Source: Scylla paramamosain (taxonomy: Eukaryota > Arthropoda > Malacostraca > Decapoda > Portunidae). Taken from it: a stretch of 64,000 nt of DNA. Location: assembly GCF_035594125.1 (NCBI RefSeq), contig NW_026973701.1, positions 475,001-539,000 of the forward strand, read 5' to 3'. Below, piece after piece: positions 38,471 to 47,600 of the stretch. A program made the position numbers and the translations under genes. Numbering within the stretch: position 1 is the first letter of the stretch; each line of letters opens with the position of its first letter. The notes beneath the pieces are model-generated. The model did no database searches and was not told where the DNA came from. It saw nothing but the letters and a program-made list of their open reading frames with translations.

Positions 38471-39838
38471 TTATGCGCGGACAATGCAGCGAACGTGACG
38501 ATAATGATCAATTTCTATGACGCCAGTAGTGTCGGCGAAAAACATTATGACGCGGTTGTGATTACGTCCCTTGGCAAACGACAGATTAATTCTTAGATTT
38601 CCTGATTTATCCAGAGGGATGGCATTGTGCACGTCCTCCGTCACAAAGTTAAAGAAACATACTGTCCGACCTTTATTAAATGCATCAAATGTTAGGGAAT
38701 TACGCGTGTCCAATCCTAGTGACTCAAGGGTCGTGTAAAACAATTTTGACGCGTGATGCGGGAAAGAGCTGCGAACGTTATAAATGGTCGCCCCGTTCAC
38801 GGTGATATGTACATGTGACAGATCGGCGTGTTGAAAATATAAACCATTCTTATCAATTACGCCTTGTAAGCTGTCCATATCAACTATTGCCATGGTCAAA
38901 TTTTGAGGTATGATTTGCGCGAAAGGTAATTCGGCAATCAAAGACGTTTGATTGGCGGCTAACACATACGTTTTATTGAGCGTTCTATTAAAAGTGTATT
39001 GCATTGGATTTCGAGTCAAGGAGTTATTTAACGATTCTAAGGCGGGCGGATGTGGCGTGACGCGGTCAACCCATAACTTAGCCATCTCGAGCTTAAATTT
39101 GAAACTGCTGGCATCTTGGTGTGAATTAAGAATCCATGTTTTGTTAGCCAATTCTAATCGAATTCTCACATCAACAGAGTCAAGCAGATAAGCGTCCAGA
39201 CTTGATATATCCGAAAACAAAGGCGCAGTCATCGAAATGCCGTGCGTTTTACAATCTTTCATCATTTGTTTCTCGTCTTTATTCCCTCCCGTGAAATAGT
39301 CTTCATCAAATTTATTGATTATGCCTTTTGATCCATCATAATCGCGGTGGTAGAAGGCGACGCGACCGATAGAGTCAATTTTATCCTGAGGGATTGTTGT
39401 AATCATTTTAATGAAGGCGTGATAGTTGAACAAAGAGGATGACTCCACAAGCTGTTCGTTAAAATAACAAGCGCATGACTTAAACATCGTATTATTCAAA
39501 CCATTACTAAAAACGACGTGATCGTCATCGTCTAGTGGCGCGCCGTCTGCCTTCGTCGCGCTAACTCGCAATTCTAGAGACAGCGTTGATAGATCCAAAA
39601 ATTGCCCTGGAATACCAGGCAGTCTAAATTCAATGTAAGGATCGTTGATCCCCGCATGATTATTAGCATTTGCGTCTAAATTAACGGGTAATACGTCCAA
39701 CTTTCCCCTCGCAGCGACTGACGATTCGATGGTATGCAAGCGATTCACCCGCGGAAAGTTCTCACTCACGGCCGTCAGATAATTGCTCAGGGGGGTGGAG
39801 GTCGCTCCACCCTGCACATCCGGACCGTAATGAGTCAT
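38471..39838 (-). CDS. MCP: major capsid protein (double jelly-roll)
   Basis: A 455-residue protein matching the animal Polinton/adintovirus capsid family. Its N-terminal region has the diagnostic sequence of this group: PYIEFRLPG, then QFLDLSTLSLELRV, then NNTMFKSCACYFNEQLVES and FNYHAFIKMITT. In the family this protein forms the pseudo-hexameric trimers of an icosahedral shell. The gene lies 13 bp after the stop of the basic core-like gene and 6 bp before the protease, a typical capsid-maturation block. The ATG at 39838 is preceded by no closer in-frame start. Recognition rests on sequence pattern; a structural model would settle it. Confidence 0.85.
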   Translation of the reverse strand: MTHYGPDVQGGATSTPLSNYLTAVSENFPRVNRLHTIESSVAARGKLDVLPVNLDANANNHAGINDPYIEFRLPGIPGQFLDLSTLSLELRVSATKADGAPLDDDDHVVFSNGLNNTMFKSCACYFNEQLVESSSLFNYHAFIKMITTIPQDKIDSIGRVAFYHRDYDGSKGIINKFDEDYFTGGNKDEKQMMKDCKTHGISMTAPLFSDISSLDAYLLDSVDVRIRLELANKTWILNSHQDASSFKFKLEMAKLWVDRVTPHPPALESLNNSLTRNPMQYTFNRTLNKTYVLAANQTSLIAELPFAQIIPQNLTMAIVDMDSLQGVIDKNGLYFQHADLSHVHITVNGATIYNVRSSFPHHASKLFYTTLESLGLDTRNSLTFDAFNKGRTVCFFNFVTEDVHNAIPLDKSGNLRINLSFAKGRNHNRVIMFFADTTGVIEIDHYRHVRCIVRA

Positions 39839-39851
39839 CTTTGCGACTAAG

Positions 39852-40280
39852 CTAAATATTGAAGATATCTGCTTTATAGCAAGTCTTTCTTTTCAGTTGC
39901 CTGGTTGGTGGTTTTCTCTTTTTTTTTTTTTTTCCGACTCCAACTTTCCTCTTTTTCATTACTCGTCCGCCTCGAACTATCCTTTCCCCCACACCCTTCA
40001 CGGCTGCAACACCTCTATTTCTTAATGATTCGCGAAGTCGCTTCCCTTCTAAAACATCTGTTAATAAACCTTTTCCCATTTGGAGCGCTTCGGGTGCTAC
40101 AGTGCGCATGAGAAAGGGAATTGCTCTTTTAGCAAAGCCACTCAAAACGGAAAATAGACCGCCACCTCTTCTTGAATGGGGTGGAATAAAAACCCGGATG
40201 TCGTCTAAACCTCCACCTTTGCTTTGCGTAAAAAGCAAGTCGTATTCCGCTCGAGTGGGAGGTGTGAACGCTCTCGTCAT
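39852..40280 (-). CDS. small basic core/minor virion protein
   Basis: About 142 residues from the ATG at 40280 (MTRAFTPPTRAEYDLLF). A Gly-rich turn is followed by a hydrophobic amphipathic helix region (GLFSVLSGFAKRAIPFLMR), a segment rich in small residues with LLTDVLEGKRLRESLRNR, and a strongly basic C-terminus with several Lys/Arg clusters that would serve for DNA binding and nuclear import. Proteins with a glycine turn, such a helix and a DVLxGK(xx)ES phrase recur beside the capsid gene in animal Polintons and resemble adenovirus pX/pVI-type minor proteins in composition. The precise role is inferred. It is compactly placed 13 bp before the capsid gene. Confidence 0.65.
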   Translation of the reverse strand: MTRAFTPPTRAEYDLLFTQSKGGGLDDIRVFIPPHSRRGGGLFSVLSGFAKRAIPFLMRTVAPEALQMGKGLLTDVLEGKRLRESLRNRGVAAVKGVGERIVRGGRVMKKRKVGVGKKKKKRKPPTRQLKRKTCYKADIFNI

Positions 40281-40401
40281 GATGGTTGTCACGTCATGAA
40301 TAAGACGTCGAGCATAATCACCAGCTATTTATTTCTGTCTGATATGCTGCTCCCGCCATGATCAAAATAAATAATAACGGTCACCCCAATTAAGGAATAC
40401 A

Positions 40402-40409
40402 TTTATACT
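40402..40409 (-). promoter_or_regulatory. candidate TATA box for the core-capsid-protease block
   Basis: TATAAATG on the minus strand starts at 40407, about 127 bp before the ATG at 40280. No clear arthropod initiator was found at the expected distance, so this is only a candidate. Confidence 0.35.
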
Positions 40410-40432
40410 CGATTTGTCAAACACACATCAAC

Positions 40433-40438
40433 TTTATT
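40433..40438 (-). terminator. polyadenylation signal of the macro-like gene
   Basis: AATAAA on the minus strand, 21 bp after the stop codon at 40459. Confidence 0.55.
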
Positions 40439-40458
40439 TTAAAATTTACATGATATAG

Positions 40459-41127
40459 TTATTCAGACTTCCTCACCAGAATAGTTTCAACTCCAAAAGG
40501 TTGAAGTCGCTGCGCCAGCCCTTCCACCATAGGCAGGTAATTATTCTTCCACTCATCCTGGCAGCGACCTCTACATCCCAGTCCTTCCGGGATAATAATT
40601 TGCTCTACTTCAGCGTTCGCCATGGCTAGCAGGGCAATCTTTTTCAGGCAATTCTGGAAGTGTTGACGTCGATTCACGCTTGTATCCATCTTGAGTCCTT
40701 CCACGTAAGGCAAATCCTTCGACGTCGCGATTGCCTGTCGCGCCTTCTCGTTTCCCTCGACGGCCTCGCCCCAACCATACTGAGTCACGCAGGCCACCAG
40801 GTGAGGGAGATTTACGCTTCCTGTGGGAGGCGCGTGGATAATGATACGTCCTGGGTCATCTCTCGTGTCTGCCGTGGCCCGATGAAGCGAGTAGAGTCTC
40901 TTTCTAGCTGCATGTGTATTCTCGTATGGGTAAATCGTTTTGAGATCCCGCGCAATCCCACTCGGTTCGGTGGAGACGGCATTTACTGAATAAATGATAT
41001 AACAGCGGCGGTCGCGGAAGATGCCATCGGTCAGCTTGCCCTCGACCACCTTCATCTTGACGAGTAATTGGAGGGCTGATCCACACGTTGAACCCTCTGT
41101 GAGGGGAGTGAGGGGGAAATGTGTCAT
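40459..41127 (-). CDS. macro-domain-like protein (putative ADP-ribose binding or hydrolysing)
   Basis: A 222-residue protein. The first ~30 residues are unassigned; the rest follows the order of a macro domain of the Poa1/ADP-ribose-1''-phosphatase type. A GIF strand start (residues 35-37) leads into YIIYSVNAV (43-51) and the substrate-loop phrase GIAR (57-60) with YP after it. Then come LVACVTQYGWG (110-120), a helix around 153-170, IIIPEGLGCRGRCQDEW (177-193) in the place of the usual GCG-GGDW loop, and a final VETILV strand (213-218). The Arg/Cys-containing loop is unusual, so activity may differ or be lost. Macro domains bind or remove ADP-ribose and many viruses use them against host signalling. 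This is not a standard Polinton gene. It has its own AATAAA signal and larger gaps on both sides, as expected for an acquired accessory gene. The assignment is from pattern only. Confidence 0.6.
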   Translation of the reverse strand: MTHFPLTPLTEGSTCGSALQLLVKMKVVEGKLTDGIFRDRRCYIIYSVNAVSTEPSGIARDLKTIYPYENTHAARKRLYSLHRATADTRDDPGRIIIHAPPTGSVNLPHLVACVTQYGWGEAVEGNEKARQAIATSKDLPYVEGLKMDTSVNRRQHFQNCLKKIALLAMANAEVEQIIIPEGLGCRGRCQDEWKNNYLPMVEGLAQRLQPFGVETILVRKSE

Positions 41128-41422
41128 CGCAGACCTTTATTCACACGTATTGGTCGATATTACACCTTCTGCGTAGTAGAATTTATTCATTCAAATTGAC
41201 GCAGGTGTTATTTTTTTTCCTTTGTTGGTGGGAAGGGATGGAGGGCGGGGAACGTATTATTTATTAGGGGATGTGGGTTAGGGGGGGGGTGAACCTTTTT
41301 TTGACCATAACCCTCATCAATTATCCATCCGTGGGCCTGCACCCCTGACGCGCCTAACACGTGCTCTCATGTATTATTGATGTACTTACTCGTTTACAGA
41401 GTAAGATGGGGAGCTTTCTCAT
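41128..41422. other. intergenic region with polyadenylation signals
   Basis: Contains AATAAA on the minus strand at 41265-41260 and 41187-41182, suitable to end the ATPase-integrase-small protein transcript. A G-rich run lies at about 41281-41290. No gene was seen. Confidence 0.5.
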
Positions 41423-41941
41423 TTAATATGCTTCCCAGATGTCACCGACCCCGCCACCTATCAGTTTACTTCGTTGAGTCGTATTTCTGATGGCATCCGC
41501 GGGGAGTTGCGCCATGCGAAGTAGCAGTGATAATAATGGACGCTTATCGGGTGAAAGTCTTTTCGCGGCCCCCTTTTCGTGACCGAGTACTCGTATGAGA
41601 TCAAACACGCTTATGCCAGAAAATGGTGGAAGTAAGTTACCGCGCTCATCCCATGAAATCCCAGGTTTACCCTCCAATAATTTCAAGAGAGATAAACCAT
41701 ATTCTCTAAAGGAAGGAGGAACGGCAACTCGAATCAAATCATCCAAGGGTGGATTGACAGGTGCGCGTGGTGGTGGCGTCACGGTGGCGGCGTCGGGGAG
41801 GGCGGCGGCCGGTAGCGGTAGTGAAGTTTTTTTTTTTTTCTTGACTTGTTTTGACGTGAATCGGTGCTGAGTTGCGCTGTCGGTCGGTTTAAACTTACAC
41901 CTCTCGGCAACTGAGACGGGAACTAAACAATATTCTTTCAT
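41423..41941 (-). CDS. Polinton-associated protein of unknown function (172 aa)
   Basis: The N-terminus MKEYCLVPVSVAERC resembles the start of a small protein commonly found in animal Polintons. A basic and then Pro/Ala-rich linker follows (about residues 30-70), then a compact C-terminal domain with SLLKLLEGKPGISWDERGNL, a GISVFDLIRVLG segment, and a Gly-rich end (LIGGGVGDIW). In relatives the W-x-x-x-G...G-S-x-I-x-D-L-I pattern is conserved; its function is not known to me. The start overlaps the stop of the preceding gene as ATGA (41938-41941), so the two are probably co-translated. Confidence 0.7.
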   Translation of the reverse strand: MKEYCLVPVSVAERCKFKPTDSATQHRFTSKQVKKKKKTSLPLPAAALPDAATVTPPPRAPVNPPLDDLIRVAVPPSFREYGLSLLKLLEGKPGISWDERGNLLPPFSGISVFDLIRVLGHEKGAAKRLSPDKRPLLSLLLRMAQLPADAIRNTTQRSKLIGGGVGDIWEAY

Positions 41942-42279
41942 CTCTGTAGTAAATTTGTTATTGCCGACACGGCTATCGGGAGTAACGCGGCCAATATGTT
42001 ACCACCTCGTTTGGAGATTAGAATCGCTTTCTTCTTGTACACGGGCGTCTTCTTCAAGGCTACAGTGCGAATATCACTCTTGAATTTTTTCAGGCGGTTA
42101 ATGATGGTATCGTCGTCCGTCAGGCGTCTCTTCAAAAAGTTGGCGAATATTTCCGAGATGCAATTGACTTCGCGCTTATTCAAACTTTGCAAGACCTGCT
42201 TCCGCAATTTAGGGGTGACATGCGAGAGGAGAAAAACCAAATCCTTGTACTTCAATATCAATGGTTTTTCCTCATCCAT
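41938..42279 (-). CDS. small Polinton protein with hydrophobic C-terminus (113 aa)
   Basis: The N-terminal two thirds are helical and charged (LVFLLSHVTPKLRKQVLQSL, then a Lys-rich part). A KRGG turn and a hydrophobic tail follow (NILAALLPIAVSAITNLL, about 94-111) that could be membrane-active. The same layout, RGG followed by a hydrophobic tail, is seen in small proteins encoded next to the integrase in other animal Polintons. The RGG site may be cleaved by the element's protease, but the match to adenain consensus is imperfect. It starts 3 bp after the integrase stop and overlaps the next gene by 4 nt. Function unknown. Confidence 0.7.
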   Translation of the reverse strand: MDEEKPLILKYKDLVFLLSHVTPKLRKQVLQSLNKREVNCISEIFANFLKRRLTDDDTIINRLKKFKSDIRTVALKKTPVYKKKAILISKRGGNILAALLPIAVSAITNLLQR

Positions 42280-42282
42280 ATC

Positions 42283-43383
42283 TTATACTAAGTCGTCCGC
42301 ATCTATCCAGCTGTCAAATTTATCTGGGTACCCACGCCAGTGGACGAAGTACTTTCTCTTACCTCGCTCGACCTTCGATCGTAATATATCGACCTGGTAA
42401 TGTGAGGGAAGAGAGGACTTGATTAATTCTTCCCTGTAGAAAGCGCCGGTCACGTCCTCCCCCGCCAAATCCCTTATGAAATAAATAGGGATTTTATGTG
42501 AGTAATCCACACGACTTATCTTAAAAAGCTCCTCGGTATTGTTGACGGTATAACCCTTATTGAATTTAAATTGCGTTCGGGAAGCACGTTGCAAGCGTAC
42601 AATGTCTCCCACGTCTAATTTATGACTGACAACTTTCTTTCCCCTTGGCCGATTTAAATACATTCGTTTAAATTGCTTCCTGACTTGTGACAGCTCGCGG
42701 AGGCGGTGAACCTGAGCCGGCGTTTGGTTGCCGCCCAAACCGCGGTGTGGGGTGTGATTGTACGTATTTATTAGGGTGGGCAAGACGTTAATATACGTCA
42801 GTGTGTTGTTCTGCGTGAGATATTTATATATTTTTGTCTTTATGGTTCGGATGACCCTTTCTGCCAAACTCGCCTTTGTTTCACGCGAGTAATTGGAATA
42901 CAAGGTAATACCTTTCAAAGTTAGATATTTTTTCACTGCTTGATTATAAAATTCGGATCCCTGATCGGTAAAAAGACGCGACACGCCTGTAAAACTCCCC
43001 GACTCTAGAACTTTTTTCAGCGCTTGCAGGCTACTGTGTCCGGATTTACTTGTCAGCGTTGCCACTTTCAAGTATCTGCTGAAAACGTCCAGGCAAAACA
43101 TGATGTATCGGACGCCGCCATTGTGTCTGTGCAGCCTCGCAAAATCGGCCAAATCGCAAGTTAAAATGACGGACGGTTTAGGAGCGAGAATTTTTCGTCG
43201 CGGAAAACGTTTCAGTGTCGGCTTGTGAAGCGTATAAGTGCGGTTGCCCTGCAGAAATGCCCTCACATCGCGGAGTGTTAGATTCTTATCCCTTTTCTTC
43301 CCCTCTCTGTAGAGTGCTTGCACACCTCCTAAAGCCGCAGGATTCGTCATATCCCGGTAAAGTTCGTCCAAAACGGCGTTCAT
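42283..43383 (-). CDS. INT: retrovirus-type integrase with C-terminal chromodomain
   Basis: A 366-residue DDE integrase that inserts the linear element into host DNA and produces the 6-bp duplication. The N-terminal part has GGVQALYREG and YTLHKPTLKRFPRRK, typical of Polinton integrases. The catalytic core carries Asp77 (TCDLADF), Asp140 (FTDQGSEF) and Glu176 (SLAERVIRT) with the classical 35-residue D-E spacing. After a barrel-like region (VGDIVRLQR, about 258-266), a chromodomain occupies about 329-365 (HYQVDIL, YFVHWRGYP, SWIDADDL) with the aromatic cage residues present. It could direct integration by binding methylated histone tails. The start overlaps the ATPase stop as ATGA (43380-43383). 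Confidence 0.95.
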   Translation of the reverse strand: MNAVLDELYRDMTNPAALGGVQALYREGKKRDKNLTLRDVRAFLQGNRTYTLHKPTLKRFPRRKILAPKPSVILTCDLADFARLHRHNGGVRYIMFCLDVFSRYLKVATLTSKSGHSSLQALKKVLESGSFTGVSRLFTDQGSEFYNQAVKKYLTLKGITLYSNYSRETKASLAERVIRTIKTKIYKYLTQNNTLTYINVLPTLINTYNHTPHRGLGGNQTPAQVHRLRELSQVRKQFKRMYLNRPRGKKVVSHKLDVGDIVRLQRASRTQFKFNKGYTVNNTEELFKISRVDYSHKIPIYFIRDLAGEDVTGAFYREELIKSSLPSHYQVDILRSKVERGKRKYFVHWRGYPDKFDSWIDADDLV

Positions 43384-44039
43384 AGCAGATAGACTTTCTC
43401 ACAGGGTGACTCATCCACAATATTCGTGCGCAGTTGAATTTCTTCGGGTGCGTTCGGGGATAAATCACACAACAAATAACCGTGATCTCGTCTAAGCACG
43501 ACATTTTTATAAATTTCCACAAAGTGTTTGGCGCGCTCCCTTCCATAAAGTTGCCTGCCCAGACATTCAATTTGATATATATCTCTGTTTTTCATAAGAA
43601 TGTAATGTGAGGCATTTAAAGTTATCGTTCTAGCATACTTTCCGGGGAAAAAGACATTCTGTGCTATCATTATAACTGACAAATTTTTATGTCTCCCTTT
43701 GGTGAAAGCCTCTGCTATCGTTTGAGAATTGCCAGCCGTGAGGAAATTGTCATCTAATATCAGGAGTGTGTGCGTTTGCGGGTCGGCGTATGGACTGTTA
43801 TCATCCATCACGGGATCAATAATTTTCTCATGCACTTCGACCTTATCTTTAAAAGGGGAATTCTGCTGCAGCGAATGCGATGAGACGCCACAAATGATAA
43901 TTCTGTTAAATCCATGCTGATATTTCTCTATAATTTTATTGCAGAGGTGTGTTTTGCCGGAATTTGTATAACCTGCAATAATTATGCGTGCAGGATATCT
44001 GAAGAGATTCAGCATCTCTTCGCTAAATGTCTTGTCCAT
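43380..44039 (-). CDS. ATP: A32-type genome-packaging ATPase (FtsK/HerA superfamily)
   Basis: A 219-residue ATPase that would pump element DNA into capsids. Walker A is AGYTNSGKTHL with Lys29. Walker B is TLLILDDN (Asp96, Asp97). A sensor-like IAQN follows (about 125-128), then GRHKNLS. Length and motif order fit the Polinton and virophage packaging ATPases. It is the first gene of a tightly packed minus-strand cassette (ATPase, integrase, two small proteins) with 4-nt overlaps or 3-bp gaps. The region upstream (44040-44590) carries iterated motifs that may control it. Confidence 0.92.
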   Translation of the reverse strand: MDKTFSEEMLNLFRYPARIIIAGYTNSGKTHLCNKIIEKYQHGFNRIIICGVSSHSLQQNSPFKDKVEVHEKIIDPVMDDNSPYADPQTHTLLILDDNFLTAGNSQTIAEAFTKGRHKNLSVIMIAQNVFFPGKYARTITLNASHYILMKNRDIYQIECLGRQLYGRERAKHFVEIYKNVVLRRDHGYLLCDLSPNAPEEIQLRTNIVDESPCEKVYLL

Positions 44040-44246
44040 GTTAAGTTCAGAGGGTTACTAAAAGACGCTACGATATGTTTACAGTATTTATTACTTAACC
44101 TTTATTTACATGGTCATGTAGGTAACAGCATAACTAACCTCCCAGCTGCATCCTCATCCCTGCCTTCTAATTATGACGTGGATCTCCCCCGACCCACACC
44201 TCTTCCTCAACCTCCCCCCCTTCTCCCCCCTCTCCTTAACCTAAGT

Positions 44247-44543
44247 ACAAATGTTCTTACATTACCTCCTCCTCCTCATCCTCCTTATCCCCACGTGGGC
44301 AGTACAAATGTCCTTACAGTACATGAACAATCTCCTCATTCCTCTCCTTAACTCCATACTCAAAACAAATGTTCTTACATTACATGAATGGCAGCTGCTG
44401 GCGGCCGCGGTCTCTCTCCACCCCTTAATTATGACGTGAATAATGTCATGGAAGGCCACTCCCGATCACGACACAACCCATCCTCCACCTCCCCCTCTTC
44501 CTTAGCCTACGTGGTCAGAGCAAATGTTTTTTTACATTACATG
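44247..44543. repeat. four copies of an ~24-bp motif upstream of the ATPase cassette
   Basis: The plus-strand motif ACAAATGTTCTTACATTACA, with small changes, occurs at 44247, 44304, 44365 and 44520. Three copies are spaced about 60 bp apart, and the last is 155 bp further. It lies between the polymerase stop and the ATPase start, so it may be promoter- or origin-related. Confidence 0.75.
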
Positions 44544-44638
44544 AAGGGTGTCTGCTAGCAGCTGCGTCCTCTCTTTCTCTACCCCTTAATCATGATGTGA
44601 ATAATGCCGCGGAAAGTCTCTCCCGATCACGCCACAGA
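44365..44638. repeat. direct duplication of ~110 bp reaching into the polymerase 3' end
   Basis: Copy 1 at about 44365-44478 and copy 2 at about 44520-44636 share, in order, the 24-bp motif, GCAGCTG-type phrases, a CTCTCTCCACCCCTTAAT-like phrase, ATGA(C/T)GTGAATAATG, and GGAA(G/A)-CTCCCGATCACG. Copy 2 covers the last ~16 codons of the polymerase gene, so its stop codon and C-terminus lie in repeated sequence. Confidence 0.8.
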
Positions 44639-47600
44639 CCACTCATTACCCCATCCTCCCCCTCTTCCTCCCCCTCTTCCTCCTCCTCCTCCTCCTCCTC
44701 CTCCTCCTCCTCTTCCTCATCCACCTCCACCTCCCCCACATCCACCGCCACCTCCTCTTCCATCTCATTCTCCACATCTCTTTCCCGCGGATCATTGTCG
44801 GGGTGATAATACGCCCTTGAGGTATAGCCATCGACGTGAAAGCGCTTGTCGTCAAAATGTGACAACGTTCGCTTTCGCATACGAGTGGTACAAATTTGTC
44901 CTTTCACATTCCTAATATTATAGCAATCCACCATCCCACATGCGACATTATTAAGTGTTTCCCTATACTGCTGATGCAATATATTTTGCTGAAGGTGAGT
45001 TGGAATGCCTTTACCTCGAGATACTTGCTTGTCATCTTCCAACAGCAGCGAATACATCTTTGGCTTTAATATAATCGCCTCTTTGATGAGCGTGGATCCG
45101 GTTTCAGATTTCAACAAGCCTAGTTGACCCTTCCGCTCCCCATTAAAACACGGGTGATCTGAAGCAAAGTTACTGGTGTCGAGAAAATTTGCCATGGGTC
45201 CATGTTTCAGTTCATCATTTAAGTTTGTAGGTATGTGCAGACTGAAAATGAAACTGTCAGTATCTTCATAAGCTAATTTAGCTCTCTCCCCATAATTAGC
45301 TTTGATGACACGATACCAAAAGTTGTACATGTACTTCTTTGCCACTTCTAAAATATGGTATCCCAAGTAATTTGGCTGCCTGATTTTAATCGTATTCTTA
45401 CTGTTGACACATATGACTCGGTCCTCGCCTAATTGGTGGACCCTTTTAAAGGATGGATTTCTTGCATACTTCAGGAAAGTCTTTCTTTTTGTCACTAATT
45501 TCTGCTGGAGGCCATATTTCACTTCAGATAACATGGATCTACCATAAACTGCGTTTGACATCAGTTTGCAAATGCGATTTTTAATGGCGCACGTCTCATT
45601 TTTACGCTGAGCGACGTTCCTTTCTATGAAAGGTTTCAGGTATGGAGCCTGTCTGAACCTATATATAGCATGAACACATTGTATTTCCAGTCCAAGTGAG
45701 AGTAAAAGTTGCAGCAATTCCAGACTGATGAGATGATCTTTCAGTCCCTTATGACTGGCCACGAGTTTACGATTTTTCCTCCCCAGCTTACGACCCTCAG
45801 CTTCTAACAGTCTTTTACTGTACGGTGAGATGTCATCTTCTGTAATAGTCATGTGTGCGAGGCACAGAGGGAACTCGTCCGTGATCCGAGCTACGTCGGG
45901 GGAAACGTCACAGCTGTCTAAATGCAGCCAGTAACCGACGTCGCCATCTGTCGCATGATTCTGGATGCCAACTTCAAAAAAATCATCCATCTCTGACTGA
46001 GAAAGCTTTTTGATGTCACCCATAGGCAGGGGGGAAGACATAACGCTTGCATATAATGAATTATAGTCCAGATAGAACACATAGGTGCCGGGTCCGCCGT
46101 CGGGTTGGTGGTTTGACTGCAGGTGTGGCCTGACGCAAGTTACAAAGCCTCCTCGTACATTTCTTTTGATCAGGTGATACATGTTAGGATCGTAAGGTGG
46201 ATCAAGTTGAACGCCTGTCGACTTTAAAAAAGCGTCATAAGCATAAGAAGACAGTGACACGTAATGTGTCACGTCCAGCCCATAAAATTCATGCAGGTAT
46301 GATCTATATTTGAGATATGTGTCGGCTAATAATCCCACATCAATCTCACAATACAGTCTTATGTAATCGCCTAAAGTGCGGCAGGATGTCATACTCCACA
46401 CGCTTTGAGCGTGTTCATATTCTCCAGGTGGCAGGGCCTTCCCCTTGAGCGTGTCATAAAATGCCTCACGAGGTGGCAATTGTCGATCTTCTAAGCGGCC
46501 AAGGTCGGTGATGTACTCATAACAAAGAAACTGTTTTTGAGTGCAAATTACACGCCTTACATCCTCGGGGAGGTAATTCACCATTTCCTGGGCGTAACGC
46601 GTGCTATAGCCCGCCTGCACGTGACTCTGAGCGAGATGACCGAGGTCAGCATTCATAATGGAAAGCGTGTCCTGAAACTGCAATTCCTTAATCCTTACTT
46701 TCAATAAATGCGATTCTGACTTGGCAAGGATGTCCACGTGCGACTCTGGCAAGTGAAGGTCTTTTATGATTAAGGAGACGTCAAAGCTCATATTATGTGC
46801 CAGAGTGATGAGATATTTCCTCATGTCACGACACTGGAGGTTGCATCGCGCGCACAAAGCCCCCTTGTAATTATTTTGTGGTAATGAGTGGTCGTGATGT
46901 TTATGAGGTGGGGTTTTCACATTAAAGGGTTGATGGCAGAGCTCGCAGTGACGCTGACGTTTGAAGTGGGCTTCATCCTCCGCAGACATGCTAATTGGAT
47001 AGCTAACTACACTTTCCTTGATGATTCCCCAAGCATTGGATAGGCTATCAATGAAATTATTCACGGGATCTTCACCGAAATAACTTCTCTTTTCCACGAC
47101 ATCTCCATGCCTATTGATGATGAGATACGAGTAACCAATTGGGTCATGTTCAGCTATCACACTCCTATTCTCCTTAGGTTTTATCATAGTTTCAAAATCA
47201 AAAAATGCTAAGTATGCAGGCTGATAGGTGTAGGCAAAATTTTTAAATTTTACTTTTTCACCGTCACCTGGAAAGAGAAGAGTTTGAGTGAAGTCGCAGT
47301 GACACTCGTGATCGCTCAAACTGACAGACTTGGGAACTGAGCTGAAACATACTTTGCAAAACTGATGACCCTCTGGGGTGGGGCTGCTTCTCGTCAATTT
47401 CCGGTGCAGCTTCTCCACGTCTTTAATGAGCGTCATATGTTTTCCACCTAGTAAAAGGAGTGAGACTACAGTTTTATACTTCCGCGAGCCTTTTCTTGAT
47501 AATGTTAAATAGTATATCTCACCGCTTTTTGTCAGTGTATAAACGTCCAGAGACAGGCGATTTAACCTTTCTAACTGACTCAAGTTCTCCCAAGTCACTG

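Noticed and set aside
44597..44915. Ser- and Pro-rich frames on the plus strand opposite the polymerase C-terminus
   Set aside because: Antisense of the Glu-run coding microsatellite.
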